The notes beneath the pieces are model-generated. The model searched no databases. It was not told the DNA's origin and was given only the letters and a program-made list of their open reading frames with translations. A stretch of 64,000 nt of DNA, from NCBI GenBank assembly GCA_030267565.1, contig BRXU01000014.1, positions 434,001 through 498,000 on the forward strand, in the 5' to 3' direction. The position numbers and the translations under genes were made by a program. The DNA comes from Pleodorina starrii (taxonomy: Eukaryota > Chlorophyta > Chlorophyceae > Chlamydomonadales > Volvocaceae). Of the stretch, positions 12,977-25,468 are shown piece by piece (position 1 is the first letter of the stretch; the number at the start of each line of letters is the position of its first letter).

Positions 12977-13312
12977 GGTCGCCAATGTTTATGGGCGCGT
13001 CAGCGACGAACGTGAGTTAAGCTACCAAAATACAATACCACGTGAAAGCGCGTATTGCGACGGACGAGCTTGTTCACGGAGCTGTCAGTGCTCAGTGGGT
13101 TGCGGTTAGTTGGAATCGTACAACCGTACTGTCCCAGAAAATCCGTACATTTGGTCGAATGAAAATGTCGCGTGCTGCTCGGAGGTGTTATTTGGGGCCA
13201 CAAGTCCCACGTTGAGCTTCTTGGGCAGGAAATAAAGGGTAATTACGTTACCCGTAGGAGCGGAGGTTGAGGACACGCTAAAGCATCTGCGAGGAGGCGG
13301 CATCGGGGAGCT
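12977..13312. promoter_or_regulatory. Divergent promoter interval between DNAAF1-like gene and amine oxidase
   Basis: Only 336 bases separate the two start codons, which point away from each other, so both promoters and 5' UTRs must lie here. The segment is clearly more AT-rich than the flanking coding DNA. I see no certain TATA box or named cis element. Confidence 0.5.
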
Positions 13313-16300
13313 ATGGAGTCATTCCATAGTGTTGCAGTAATCGGTGCCGGGCTGTCGGGACTCTATTCCGCACACTTACTGAAGGACCGATTTCCAGATG
13401 TGGTGCTTCTGGAGGCACAGAACCGCGTCGGCGGCCGCGTCAAGCAGGTGCGTGCGGCTCGCTACCAGTCATGGAATCTCTTGCACAACGCTCTCCAGCT
13501 TTGGAGCTTTGTGCGGGCGGTCTCAACGAACCTGGCGGCGCGGTCGGCGAGACCGCCGCCTTGACGACGCATGACGCAGTCATACACCTCCTGGGCTGTT
13601 ACATACCTAATTATCACAGCGTCAGGACATTACATGCGTGCACGCTGTAGACTATCCCCGGGTCGCGTCGCATAGTCGCATGGTTCGGTACTCTGGACGG
13701 CGCGAACTCTAGGAACATCCCCCTCCACACCCTCCTCCAGCCCGCACCCTTCCAATAATCCCCGCATCCCCTCTCCTCCCGCCCCTCCTGCGCCATCCTG
13801 CACTTCCTGTCCTCCCTCGCCAGATCCACGACCTGGCTCCCTGGCCCGTCGAGGCGGGTCCCGAATTCGTCCACGGCCGCAACTCGGTTTTCGTCCGCTT
13901 TGTGGAGCAGCAGCTCGGAGTCGTGTTTGAGGAGAAGGAGTGGCCCGAATGGTGGTACTTCGGCCCCAAGGTCGGCGGACAGGGCCTGGTGAACGACCAA
14001 GACGTGGATGACGAAGTCGACAAGGTGCAGCACGGCGTGTTTGTTTACCAGCCTCTCTTATTTTATGGGCCTCCTCGTGTTGCGGTGTTTCAGCTTCCCC
14101 GAGTGACCTATTCGCCCGACAACCGACACAAACCTTGTCCTGCTCCCCTCCTGCCCCCGGTCCGCTTATCTTGGCTGTACCTAGGGTACCGTATCTAGGG
14201 TATCTAGGGTTACTTGGCTGTACCTACCTAGGGTGTTGGTTACTGTAACCAATACCAATGTGATGCATGTCCCTCGCATTCATTAAGTCATTAAGTCTAA
14301 ATCCACTTTCTTCCGGGCCGGCTGGCTGCAGGTTCACGACCTCTTTGGCGACTGCGGGGACGAGGCGCACCCGCCCCCCGGTAAGGACCTGTCGGCGGCC
14401 GAGTGGATGGCGGCCAAGGGCTGCACGGTGCGCCAGATGGCGGTGGCGGACGCCTGCTACGCCAACGACTTCGCCTGCTCTCTGCGGCAGCTGGGCGTGC
14501 GGGAGATGATTGAGGAGAACCGCGGCTGGGACTGCGGTGAGCACGCGTGCGAGAGCGGCGGCGCGAAAGCTATGGCACTCCCACTCGCTGCCTGTCTGAT
14601 GTCTCTTGCCTTGTCTCTCCGTCACACTGTTTTGACGCTTACTCACATCTTCTGGCCGCCTTTCTTGTCTCTCTCTCATCCTCTCTCTCACTCGTGCCCG
14701 GTGCCCCCATCGTCATCATCAGGCGAGTCCTACCTGTTGATGGATCGCTCCATGGGCGCCGTGGTGACCCACCTGGCGCGAGATGCCAACATCAAGACCA
14801 ACTGGGTCGTCTCGAGCATCGCGTACGACAATGGCGGTGTGCGCATCTGCGCGGCTGACGGGCGGGTGGTGCGCTGCAGGGCGGCGCTGGTGACGGTGCC
14901 CGTGAGCATCCTCCAGGTGGGGCGTGGAAGGGGGGGCGCGGGCCGAGTGGTTTTGTTTTGGTTTAGTCGGAGGAGGGGAGTGGACTGTGTGGTCCAGTTG
15001 TTCTCTCTTCTATCCCTCGCTTTGTTCGTGTGCCTCCTTTTCCGAGCCCAACACCTCACCTGGCAACCGCCCGCCCCTCCCCTGACAATTCCGCAACGCA
15101 GCAAGGCTCCATCGCCTTCTCTCCGCCGCTGCCCGCCGCCAAGGCTGCCGCGATCTCGCGCGTGCGGATGGGCAACGCCATCAAGGTGATCATTTCGTTC
15201 TCACGGCAATTCTGGCGGGACGACATGTACGACGTGGTGTGCCCAGGGGCCTTTGTCCCCGAGTTTTGGATGCTCAAGCGCACCGCCACAAACCCGGGAG
15301 TCGGCACGCCCAACGTCGTGGTTGGATTTGTGGCTGGCGAGCGAGCAGACGAGGTGGGGGCCATGGACCCGGCGGAAGCGCAGCGGCGGTTCTTGGAGCA
15401 ATTGGACGAGATTTACGGCAGCGCCACGGACCCTCGCCCCGCCTCGTCTTCGGTGGTCAAGTGCACCGTTGTGGACTGGTCAAAGGTGGGTTGCTTCTTC
15501 GTTCCTTTTGTCGTGTGGAAGTTAATCTGTTGCTGTTGTTTTTATTGTTGCTGTTGTCGGTTGTTCCTTTTCTCTAATTGCGGAGCCGAGGTTTCGCGAG
15601 TACGAGGCAGGTGGTCCGGTCGTATGGCGATGGCAATGACGAAAACAATGGCTGGGATCACCCATGACCTTGAGAAGGCCCCACGGGGCTGAACTCAGTT
15701 AATCCACCTGAGCCGTCGCCGACCGAAAACGCATTGATCGATCGTCGCTTTGCTTGCTCTCGAAGACGCATTTGTGCGGTTCGCACCGGCATATCGCCAA
15801 ATGCCTACAGCGATGAAAGCAATCGATGCTGCTGACACTGTTTTACAAACCGGGTGGGCTGGGTGGGTGGGTTTACCCCCGCGAGCTCTGGGGGAAGACG
15901 CCTGGCGTTGTGGTCGGCACGAAGACGCGGCAGTGAGGAGAAAAATCTGTTCGGGACTCCTGACCGTACAACATATCAATGCTTTGTTTACCGAGCCGCG
16001 ATTTAGTAGTGGGATTGGGTTGGGGTTTGGGTTGTTTGGGGAAATCTGATCTCTTGCTTGAAGTCATGGGTTGTATGCCGGCTTGAGGTTGCCTGCGCAC
16101 ATGCATCCGCAAGCCGCGCCACCGCTCACTGGCGGCTTTCCAGCATGCCGCATCGTCCTGCACCCCCATCGCATGCCAACGGCGGCAAAGAGGAGAATAC
16201 AGTCCGGGGATCTCCTGACCCAACACATTATGCTTTGTTTTCTGAGCCGACCGAAATGGAAGAGCGAAAGGAAGGAGACAAGGTGCATGCACGCACGCAA

Positions 16301-16679
16301 GCAGGCGCGAAAGACACACCAACACGCTACGACACATTGCTGCAAAAAATCACAAATCGCACCTCTTCAACTCAATGCTGCAAAACAAACATAAATTGCA
16401 CCCCACATAAGCGCGCACCTGGACCCAACCCCCCGAAACCCGCAGGATCCCTTTGTCCGGGGCGCCTACTCGTACCCCTCGCTGGGTGCCGAGCTGGGGG
16501 ATCGCACGGCGCTGGCGGCACCCGTGGCGGGCCGGCTGTTCTTTGCCGGCGAGGCCACGAATGAGGCGATCAACCCCTGCATTCAGGGGGCGATGCAGAC
16601 GGGGGAGCGCGCCGCGGCGCAGATTCGCGCGGCACTTGACGCCACGGCGGCGGCCGCCACGACCAGGAGCAAGCTGTAG
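13313..16679 (+). CDS. FAD-dependent amine oxidase, polyamine-oxidase-like
   Basis: Six exons (13313-13447, 13824-14024, 14332-14536, 14723-14916, 15102-15485, 16446-16679) join in phase to 1353 nt, 450 residues; all introns are GT-AG. Residues 7-16 (VAVIGAGLSG) are the dinucleotide-binding GxGxxG of a Rossmann fold, E34 is the expected ribose-binding acid, and RVGGRV at 38-43 is the amine-oxidase GG doublet motif. The C-terminal GRLFFAGEATNE and IQGAMQTGERAA (about 402-432) form the second FAD-binding signature. The length fits the flavin monoamine/polyamine oxidase family, which oxidises spermine, spermidine or their acetyl forms, releasing hydrogen peroxide. The substrate cannot be settled from sequence; an LSD1-type role is unlikely because no SWIRM domain is seen. 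No signal peptide or C-terminal SKL-type peroxisomal tripeptide is exact (the end is RSKL, which resembles a PTS1 SKL). Confidence 0.88.
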
Positions 16680-19600
16680 ATGGGCGCCTCGGGCCTCGGT
16701 CCCTCTCTGCTGCGCTGCTGCTTTTATTTGCGTTTGGTCTGTCGTAAAAAGTTAGCGCGATAGCGGCTTGTGACTGGAGTTGGGTTTTGCTTGGAGTCGT
16801 TGGAGAAGGCGCTGTGCCGTTGCGCGTTTGCGGGCGGGGCTTTGATCAAAGACAGAAGTGCAGTGGGCGACGTGCGCCACGGTGGCGCTGCAGGAGCAGT
16901 TGTGTAGTCTACGCCTTATTTGCTGATGTATGTATGAGACAGTGAATGGAATGCATGAGTCCGGTATGGATGGATGTGGGTTGTTTGAGGATTGAGGTAT
17001 TTGCGAGTGATAGCGGTGCGTGGGCGGGCGGGCATCCGTGGGCATGACGGCAGTTTTTTTGCATGGAGATGAACAGACATTTGAGTGTGATGATCCGACG
17101 AAAGTTTGTGAGGGGCAATGAGTGGGAGGGCAAGGCAAGCACAGGCTGTGGAAGTTGCAGTACAGCAACGTGGCCGATGGGGGGCTTGTAGTAGCGCATG
17201 AAGTGTAGAGGTAAGGTGCATGCGGGACCAAGCAGCTGAGAGCTTTTGAGAGAGACGGACGGGCTGCCGTTTTTTGATTGTATGGCGCTGTCCTTGACAG
17301 AACGACTCTTCTGAGTATGACACTGAACTGGATGGCGAGGACGATGACGGGGGAGGCGGGGAATACGGTAATGGCCGTTCTTTCCCCTCGCGTGGTCCCA
17401 AGGAAAATTAGGGGCTTTTTCCGGCCAACCGCGTTGGTCTGCCGGTGTTCGTTTACCGTTGACGGTTGACCTGCAGTTGGAGGATTGTTCACTTGCTATG
17501 ACTGATGGGAGCGCTGCTAGACGCCTCTCCCATATCACGTCACTACCGGTTGGGAGGAAAGGAAGTGAGTCGGCAATGGCGCCATTATTGCCGGCTGCGA
17601 TGGCGTTGGTACCTCCTGCTAGCGCGCAATTTTCCTGGATTGCGCGCAGTTTTCCAAGGACAGGTGTCGGCGGAGTTGGCGGAAGATCGGCGGGATACAT
17701 CCCCTCGATTCCTTCCTCGATTGCACCTCCCGGCCTTTCTGTGGGACACGCATGCACACATTCGAGACGGGATGGATGGCGGATTCTTGACGTGCCAACG
17801 AACTGAGAGCTGAGTCGCAACACTGCTCACTGGGCAGGGACCACCTACGACCTATCGTTGGTCAGCTTTATGTGGTGGTGCCGCCGCTAGCTGGTGGCCC
17901 ATTTCTCATTTTTATGTTATATTCTCTCACACTTACATACACATACATACGTGTGTGTGCGTGTGTGAGGCCCGCACGCGTTGTGTGTCGAGGGTTGCGC
18001 TTTGTGGTCATGAAGAGGTGGTGCGTATGCGCCCGACGGGGGGTTGTGGCGGGGGAGCGATGCTACGCTGTATGTTGTGTCAGGTAGCCAGCTGCTGCTC
18101 GGGGCCGCTTTGCTGAATGCTCCATCACGTTGACACGGGTCGTGCAAGGGAGCGTGCAACAACCGTACCTTTCAAGGACGGTACTATTACTTCTTTAATT
18201 ACGGCAACACTGCCGAGTATGATTTGAACGCACGGTATGACATGCCTTAATTCTCGGCGCCATCCCGTGCACAAGGATGTAAATTTTGCGAGGCGAAGCA
18301 GCAGCGGGCTGGGCACCTGGACTGATCCTCCGCCATTCAGCGGCATCCGGCATCTAGCAAGCGCGCGTGGAATATCAAGTGATGAAGTTGTTATGTGCTG
18401 CCCTAGTACCCAGCTTGGCTGGCCGTCCTCCCGCTACCCTTCACGAGTTTCTTGATTTCACCCGCACAAGAGCACCGCTGAGCGCCGAGTGGGTGTAGCC
18501 GACAGGGTCCATGCAGTTATCGTACAGTTCACCTGTCGTATACGAAGCATGAAACCGCACGTTTACACACACACATGCGTACGGCACATGCCAGTCCTTC
18601 GGCGAGGACGTGAGGGCTTTTCTGTACAAAGGGGTGACGTACATCCGTATACCGACAGCATTCCGCGAAGCTGCCACAACCTGGATCCCTGGAGCTGCCC
18701 CTTCCTCCGATACACAATACAGCCGTCCCCGGGCGACTGCCCCCCGCAATTCGTAAGCCCCCGGGAGCTTTCTTCAACACCCCCCCCCCCCCAAATCGCT
18801 GATGAATAATACACCCAGTCACCCACACGTGCCGCGCCTCCACCCACACGTGTCACCTCCCAGCCATGCAACAGACAAGCCAGCCAGCACTGGGCCGCCG
18901 GGCCGGACGCCTGCGCCGTCGCCATCCCTGCACGACTTGCCGTACACATCCCGTGCACTCCCGTGCACTCTGTACCGTATATGCTGTACACCAATGGTCG
19001 GTCACACACACGAGCCGACGGCGCGCGCTGCAGATGGACCCCCGCACCCTCACACCGCACCCCCCACTTACACACCCCAACCTCCTCGGGGCGCCGGAGG
19101 GCGCCGATGGCACACACTGGCTTGTCAGGTGTGGTATCGACTACACCAGCCCGTGATCCTTTTGGCCCCTCCCCCTCCGGCCCATACGTGGATAACCTCC
19201 CCACAACAGTTCAGACAATACGGCAGAAAGAGAGCCCCACCGCTAGCCCACTGGCCCCTCCTAACGGGGGCCTGTACCAACCACATCAACATCAACAAAC
19301 CGGTATGCGCCGCCGTGTTCTCCGATCTTTCTTGCTTTCTCTCTTCCCGCCTCTCCCAAACGCAGAATAGCACCACCGCCATCACCACCGCCATCGCTAC
19401 CGCCGCCACAGAGGGCCAGCACCGCCACCACCACCCTCTTTTCTGCACCATACACAGCGACATGTCCAAAGTGTTGTCGACAACATCTGTTCACCGCACG
19501 CCCAGGCGCCGCAAGGTCGCGCCAGACATTGCGGCGCATGGGCGTGCGACGCCCATGCGCGCGCGCGCCCATGCCCGGGCGCGCCGACTCCTGCCCGCCC

Positions 19601-21318
19601 GCCTGCCCCTTCCCCCCTTTTCCCCCAAGGCATCATCGGCGCCCCGCCCCGCACCGACTCTTCCACCCACCCACCCATCCCCCCCACCCATCCCTGCCTC
19701 GCGCTCCAACCCAAGTCCCCGCACGCTCCCGTCTCAACCCCACCAGTCAGCCAAATCTTTCCACAGAAAACGAATGGCGCCGCCCTCGCCTCCCAGCTCG
19801 CATAGCCAGCACCTGCGCATAGCCGCCCTTCTCCCCCCTTCCCAGTTCGTGCGCAATCCCCGCCACGCGTCCACACATATGTAGGTGCCCCGCACGTGGC
19901 AACATTAAAAACTTGCTGCTAAAACCATAAAACCACCCTAAAACCTTGCTGCACTCCCGGCTCGAGCGCCCGCCCGCCCGCGCGTGCTTGTGCCCGGTTG
20001 CGCGCCCCTTCTCTTCGTGTATCATGTCACGCACTGCTGTTGTACGTGACATTGGCCCCGCGCTAATGCAGTACAGGTAACTCTACCCGAAGTCCCGCAC
20101 GCACGCACGCTGCTTTCCACCACCACCCCCTCCCCACACACACACCGCAGGACAGGGCGTCGCCCAAACCGCCTAGTCACTAAGGAACAAGCGCGCGAGC
20201 GATCGCGACGGACCGCCAACCGCCGCCAATCGTCGCCAACTACCAACCACCGGTCGTGGACAGGAAAAAGACCCGCGCCCCGCAGTTTTGACGCGGCGCC
20301 GCCCGCCCGCCCGCCCGCACGCCGCGCTGAACGTGTGGTTTTCGCACCGGATCCGGTACAGCCCGCACCGGCACTCAAATGTACTGCGACTGCGACACCA
20401 AGTCGTCAGTTCGCCAACGACCGAATACGGTAACCAATCCAAGTTATTATATTATATACAATCCATAAAAAGACAAAAGAACAAGCCAACGCCCGCCAAA
20501 GCCGTGCCATGCCGCGTTCAGACCAGACCGTATTAATCCGCGGGCGGGTAGTTACCGATACCCGCCCGCCCGCACTACCCCCCATTTGCGTCCTGCACCT
20601 CGGAGAGCACCCCGCTGCGCCTTTCGCCCCCCGCTGCTGCTGCTGCTGCTCTCAGGCAGACGAGCTGCCGTCCCACCTCGGGAGCAAGCTCAGGTTGCTC
20701 CCGAACACGAGGAAAGAACACAACACGCCCCTCCAGACCTCCCTGGCGCAACCCGGCCCCCCGCCCGCCGCCCGCTGCTGCTGCTTCTCCTGCTGCTGCT
20801 CTTACCGCTGCTGCTGCTGCTGCTGCTGCTCCCTCAGGCGCTGCATCCATTCTGCCCTTCGCTTCGCCACCTCCCCCTCCTCCGCCCTCTCCCCCCTTCG
20901 CTGCGCTTTGTTTTCGCTTCGCTCTGCTCGGCACTGCCAAGTAGGTGGGCAGGTGGGTAGGTGGGCACCCTAAGCCCAACCCAGCCAAACAATCGGCGTG
21001 TCACTCACCCGCCACTGGGCCCCCTGCGAGGCGCGCACGCAAGCCATCCTCACAACCTCCCGGGGGTCCCTCCTTTTTCACCATTCCCCCCCGCCTTCGC
21101 ACGGTTTTCACAGGGATCGCCCGTCCTCCCAACCCCGCCTTTTATTCTCCGTCTTCACCCCGCCTCCCCCTTGCCGCCCCTCCCCCCCCTGGAGGTAACC
21201 CCCGGCGGTGCACACGAGCGTCACGAGGAGTCACCGCTCTCGGCGTGGTAGTGGTCGCGGGAGTGGAAGCGGAAGCGCCGTCCGATATCGACATCTAAAC
21301 ACCGCACAGCTAAAACCG
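16680..21318. other. Long intergenic region between convergent genes (3' UTRs and low-complexity DNA)
   Basis: No gene is supported. From 17.0 to 17.9 kb the DNA is ordinary mixed sequence. TGTAA at 18278-18282 is the first copy noticed after the oxidase stop, but it would imply a 1.6-kb 3' UTR. From 18.5 to 20.3 kb it is C-rich on the plus strand, with CACACA stretches and Pro/Arg-type spurious frames. At 20630-20840 there are CTG-repeat blocks (TGCTGC runs of 5-8 units). The right part is probably 3' UTR of the minus-strand kinase. Confidence 0.45.
20630..20840. repeat. CTG/CAG trinucleotide repeat blocks
   Basis: Two clusters of TGC/CTG units, near 20635-20651 and 20775-20833, are separated by unique sequence. 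They sit in the presumed 3' flank of the kinase gene and are not inside any supported coding exon. Confidence 0.7.
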
Positions 21319-24300
21319 CTAACGAGGCTGTGAACCGGCAGCGGCAGCGGCAGCGGCAGCGGGCACGGCACCGGCGGCTGGTGCCACGATCGCCACCGGC
21401 GCCGCCGTCGTCGCCGTCGCCGCTGCTGCGGGCGCCACCGCGTTCACGTCCCCCGAGGTCCCCACGGTTCGCGACAGGACGCCCTGCGCGGGGGGTCCGC
21501 GACGCGGATGCGGAGTTGGGTTGTTAGGGTGGTCGGGCGGTTGAGCGGTTGAGTTGGTTGGACCGGACCGGATTTGATCCGATCATCCGGACGATCGACG
21601 GACTGCCCAGTAGTGCCGAGTAGGGCGCCCCGGCTGAACAGTGCTGCGCTGCACTGTACTGTACTGCACTGTACTGCACTGCACTGTACTGCACTGTACT
21701 GCACACCCCTGCCGCACCCCTTGCCGCACCGCACCTGGTAGTGCGCCCGCATCGCCTCCAGCTGCGTCCGCGCCTCCGCCGCCGTCAACCTCGCGGCGGG
21801 GTGGTAGTCGGTGCAGCGCCTCGCCAGCCCCTCCACCTCGGGCGGACACCAGGGGGGCCACTGCAGGTGCTGCCAGTCGGCGTTGTGCGTCTTGGCGTAC
21901 AACAGCTGCATGAACATATACACGCACATCCACATACACACGCACATCCACACGCGATACGGAGACAGTGAGGCACGGCAGAGTACGACACAGAAGGGCG
22001 CGGCAGTTACGGCAGGTAACGCAGGGTTCGGGGCGCCCACAGCCGCACGAGTGAGCGCGGCAGCCATTAGCCTGCCGCAGCTGTAGCGGTAGCGGCGGCT
22101 CAGGTGGCGCGTCCGTCATCGCGGAGCTCCCACGCCTCCTCCTCCGTGCCTCTAGGCGCATGCCACGCCTGCGAACCACACGCACCAGCGCCGGTGGTTG
22201 CAGCACCGGCGCCGCTGGTTGCAGCACCGGCGCCAGCCTCCCGCGCCCGCGCCCGCAGCCCCCCTCCCCCAGCGGCCCCCCGCCTCCCAACCTCACCCCC
22301 ACCGGCAGCGGTCTGCAGCCTCCTCCCCAGCGGCCCTCCTTCTCCACCCGACCCCACCCGACCCCACCCCCCGCCCCCCGCCCCCCGCCCCCCGCCCTCC
22401 CGACTCCTCGCCACCTGCGGTGTCTGCAGCCGCCGGAACAGCGGCTGTGTGGTGACCAGCTCCCACACCAACAGACCGAACGCGTACTGCCAGGAGGGAC
22501 GCGAAAGGGGGGAGGGAGGGAGGGAGGTGTTGGGAGAGGTGTTGGGGTAGGGTGACGTTGCGGGGGAGGGTGGGGGGCGGGAGGGAGGGCGAACCGAGAG
22601 AGTGGGGATGGATGTGACACACCAGGGCCCAACAGAACAGTCCGGGTGGGCAGCAGACTGGCAGGCTGGTCAGGCCGGGGCATGCGGAGGCGGCCAAGTC
22701 CGTGAGGGGAGGAGAGGAGCGGAGAGGAGAGGAGAGGGGAGGAGAGGGGAGGTCAGACGCAGCCTCCAGCGGATGCCCCCCCAGCCCCCCGCTCTGCCCA
22801 GCCCCTCCGCGCACTCGCCTGGTCCGCCGCCGCGGACTGTCTGTAGGAGGTGACCATCTCGGGGGACAGGTACGCGAGTGTGCCGCTGGGTCGGGACAGG
22901 TAGGTGTGGGAGCCGTGTTCCAACACCCTGCGAGGGATAACAAGAAGATACCGCAGCGGAGACGGAGACGGCGTTAGCGAACAGGGGGCATATGGCGCAG
23001 GGCCTGTGAGGGTCAGTGAGGACTTAGGAGGGGTCGGGTCGGGTCGGGTCGGGTCGGGTCGGGTCGGGTCGGGTCGGGTCGGGTCGGGTCGGGTCGGGTC
23101 GGGTCGGGTCGGGTCGGGTCGGGTCGGGTCGGGTCGGGTCGGGTCGGGTCGGGTCGGGTCGGGTCGGGTCGGGTCGGGTCGGGTCGGGTCGGGTCGGGTC
23201 GGGTCGGGTCGACCGATTGGAGGCGGACAGACACGGGATGGAGGCGGGGAGGCCTCGGAAGGCTGCCGCTCCCTCGGCCAGCTTCCCGCCGGGGGGATGT
23301 CTGACAGCTTCCCCTCCCCTCTCCCTCCCCCTCCCCCGCCCCGCCCCGCTTCCACCTCACCTGGAGAACCCAAAGTCCGCCAGCTTGAGCACGAAGCCGC
23401 GCGGCTGCCTGGGGTCCAGCTTCAGCAGCACGTTGCCGCTCTTCACGTCCTGTGGGCGGGGGGGGTGGCCAGGAAGGTGTTTGTGGGCCATTGGAGGTGT
23501 GGCCATGGGAGGTGGGGCGCGACTGCGAGGCAACGCGACTGCGAGGCAATCCAACCGGCTGTGGGATGCGGCTGTTGTTTCGGAATGTGAGTCACGGGGG
23601 CCGCGGCATGCGCGGATGGCGGAAACTGTGGTTGCGGGTGCAATGCTGACGACGGGCGAGGCAGCAAAAAAAGCCGACAGCAGCAGCAGCAGCAGCAGCG
23701 TGTCTGAGAAGTGGCCCGGGCGACCCGGGCGAGCGCTGGCGAGCACGAGCACGAGCACTAGTACGGAACGGGTGTACGACACTCACCCCGTGCACCATGC
23801 CAATGCCGTGCAGGTACGACAATCCCGACGCGACCTCCACCAGACACCCTAGCGCCGTCACCAGGTGACGCAGCTGCGCCGGCAGCATCGGCTCCGCCGC
23901 CGCCGCTATCGCTGTCGCTGTCGCTGCGCCGCCGCCGCCGCCGGCGGCGGCGGCGGGGCCGGCGGCGGCTGCCGCGGCCGCGGCGCGCATAATGGAGTTC
24001 ACCATGCCTACCGCCCGCCGGTTCAGCAGTGCCGTGGCTGCGCTGGTGTCGACCTCACCGTTTGCGGCCGGCGGCTGAGGCTGGGCTGAGGCTGGGGTCC
24101 GAGGCGGGGGACCCGACGGCGCCGTTGGCGGCGGCGCGCCGACAGCTGCCGGGTGCACGGCCCAGGGCGTTTGGAAGCCCGCCGGCTGCTGCTGCCGCTG
24201 GCCCGTCGCGGTTGCGGGTCGCAGCGAGCGGGCTTGCGCGGCGGCGGCGGCGGTGCCGCCGCCGCCGCCGCCGGCGTCTGCCGGCGGCGAGCTGGATACC

Positions 24301-25431
24301 AGCCGCGGCGGCGCCGCTGACTGATCCAGCCCCTCCTCGAACCCCACCGAATGCTCCGAATGCCGTGACGCCTCCTGCGCCTCCCGGGCAGCTGCCTCCT
24401 CCATCCGGACCAGGGCCGGCGGCGGCGCCGCCGCCAGGAAGTTCCCGGTGGATATGGCAGACGCGGCGGCGCCGGCGGCGCCGCCGCTGCTCATCATGCT
24501 CGTGTGCGTAGGGTGGCGCCGCCGCAGCGGCAGCGCGCCGCCGCCTGCGGCGCCGACGGTGTTGTCGGTGGGCGTGGTGGTGGTGGCGGCGGTGGAGGTG
24601 GTGGTGGCGGCGGCGGAGGCGCAGCGGCTTCGGGTGCTGAGCCGCCCCTCGGCCGAGCCCTCCTCCAGGAGACCCAACCGCGCGTGCAGCCGCAAGTCGC
24701 CGAACAGCGCCGCGTTGGCGCGCGCGCCGCCGCCGCCGCTGCCATACACGCCGCTGCTGCCGTCGTACATGTCGCCGCCGGCAGCGCCGCCGCCGGTGGC
24801 GCCGTCGGCGCCGCCGTCGTCGTCATCGAGGTAATCGTCCAGTACGACGCAGTGTTGTTGTACGGCATGGAACCCGACGGCGTAGCTGCTGCTCTCCGGC
24901 CGTACCATCGTGGATCCGTATCCGTACCCGGATCCAACCGACGCGTTGGCGCGCATTGTCGCGTCGGCCCAGTGAGCTGTCAGACCCTCGCCGTCGCCGT
25001 CGCCGTCAGACAGAGGCGCCGACGGCGGCGGCGACCGGCCGTCCGCCGCCGCCGCGCCGCCGCCGCCGCCACTACCACCGCTGCCCGTCGCCGCTGCGAC
25101 GTCAAGCTGGCCAGCGCGTGCCGTACCCATACTGGATTCTGAAGCCGCACAAACGGCAATGCCGCCGTCGGCCTCCCTTCCGTCGCCTCCGTCGCCGCCG
25201 CCGCCGCCGCCGCGGAGCCCCCTGGCACTGCAGCCAGACGCCCGGCACTCGATCTTTGCGCCGCTGTCAGACACCCAGGTCATTCCCAACAGCTGCAGCT
25301 GCTCCGATTGCGCCGGCGTAAGGCCCGGCAGGCGACGGGAAGTCGCCTCCGAAACCGTCGCCGCGGCGTGGGAGAGCCGGCCCGCGCCGTCGCCGTCGCC
25401 TTCAAGGTCGCCGGCGTGCGAGGCCTTGCGT

Positions 25432-25468
<37 letters not shown>

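Noticed and set aside
17459..17806. Plus-strand ORF after the amine oxidase gene
   Set aside because: No motif, no splice continuity with the oxidase, and the composition is like the surrounding non-coding DNA.
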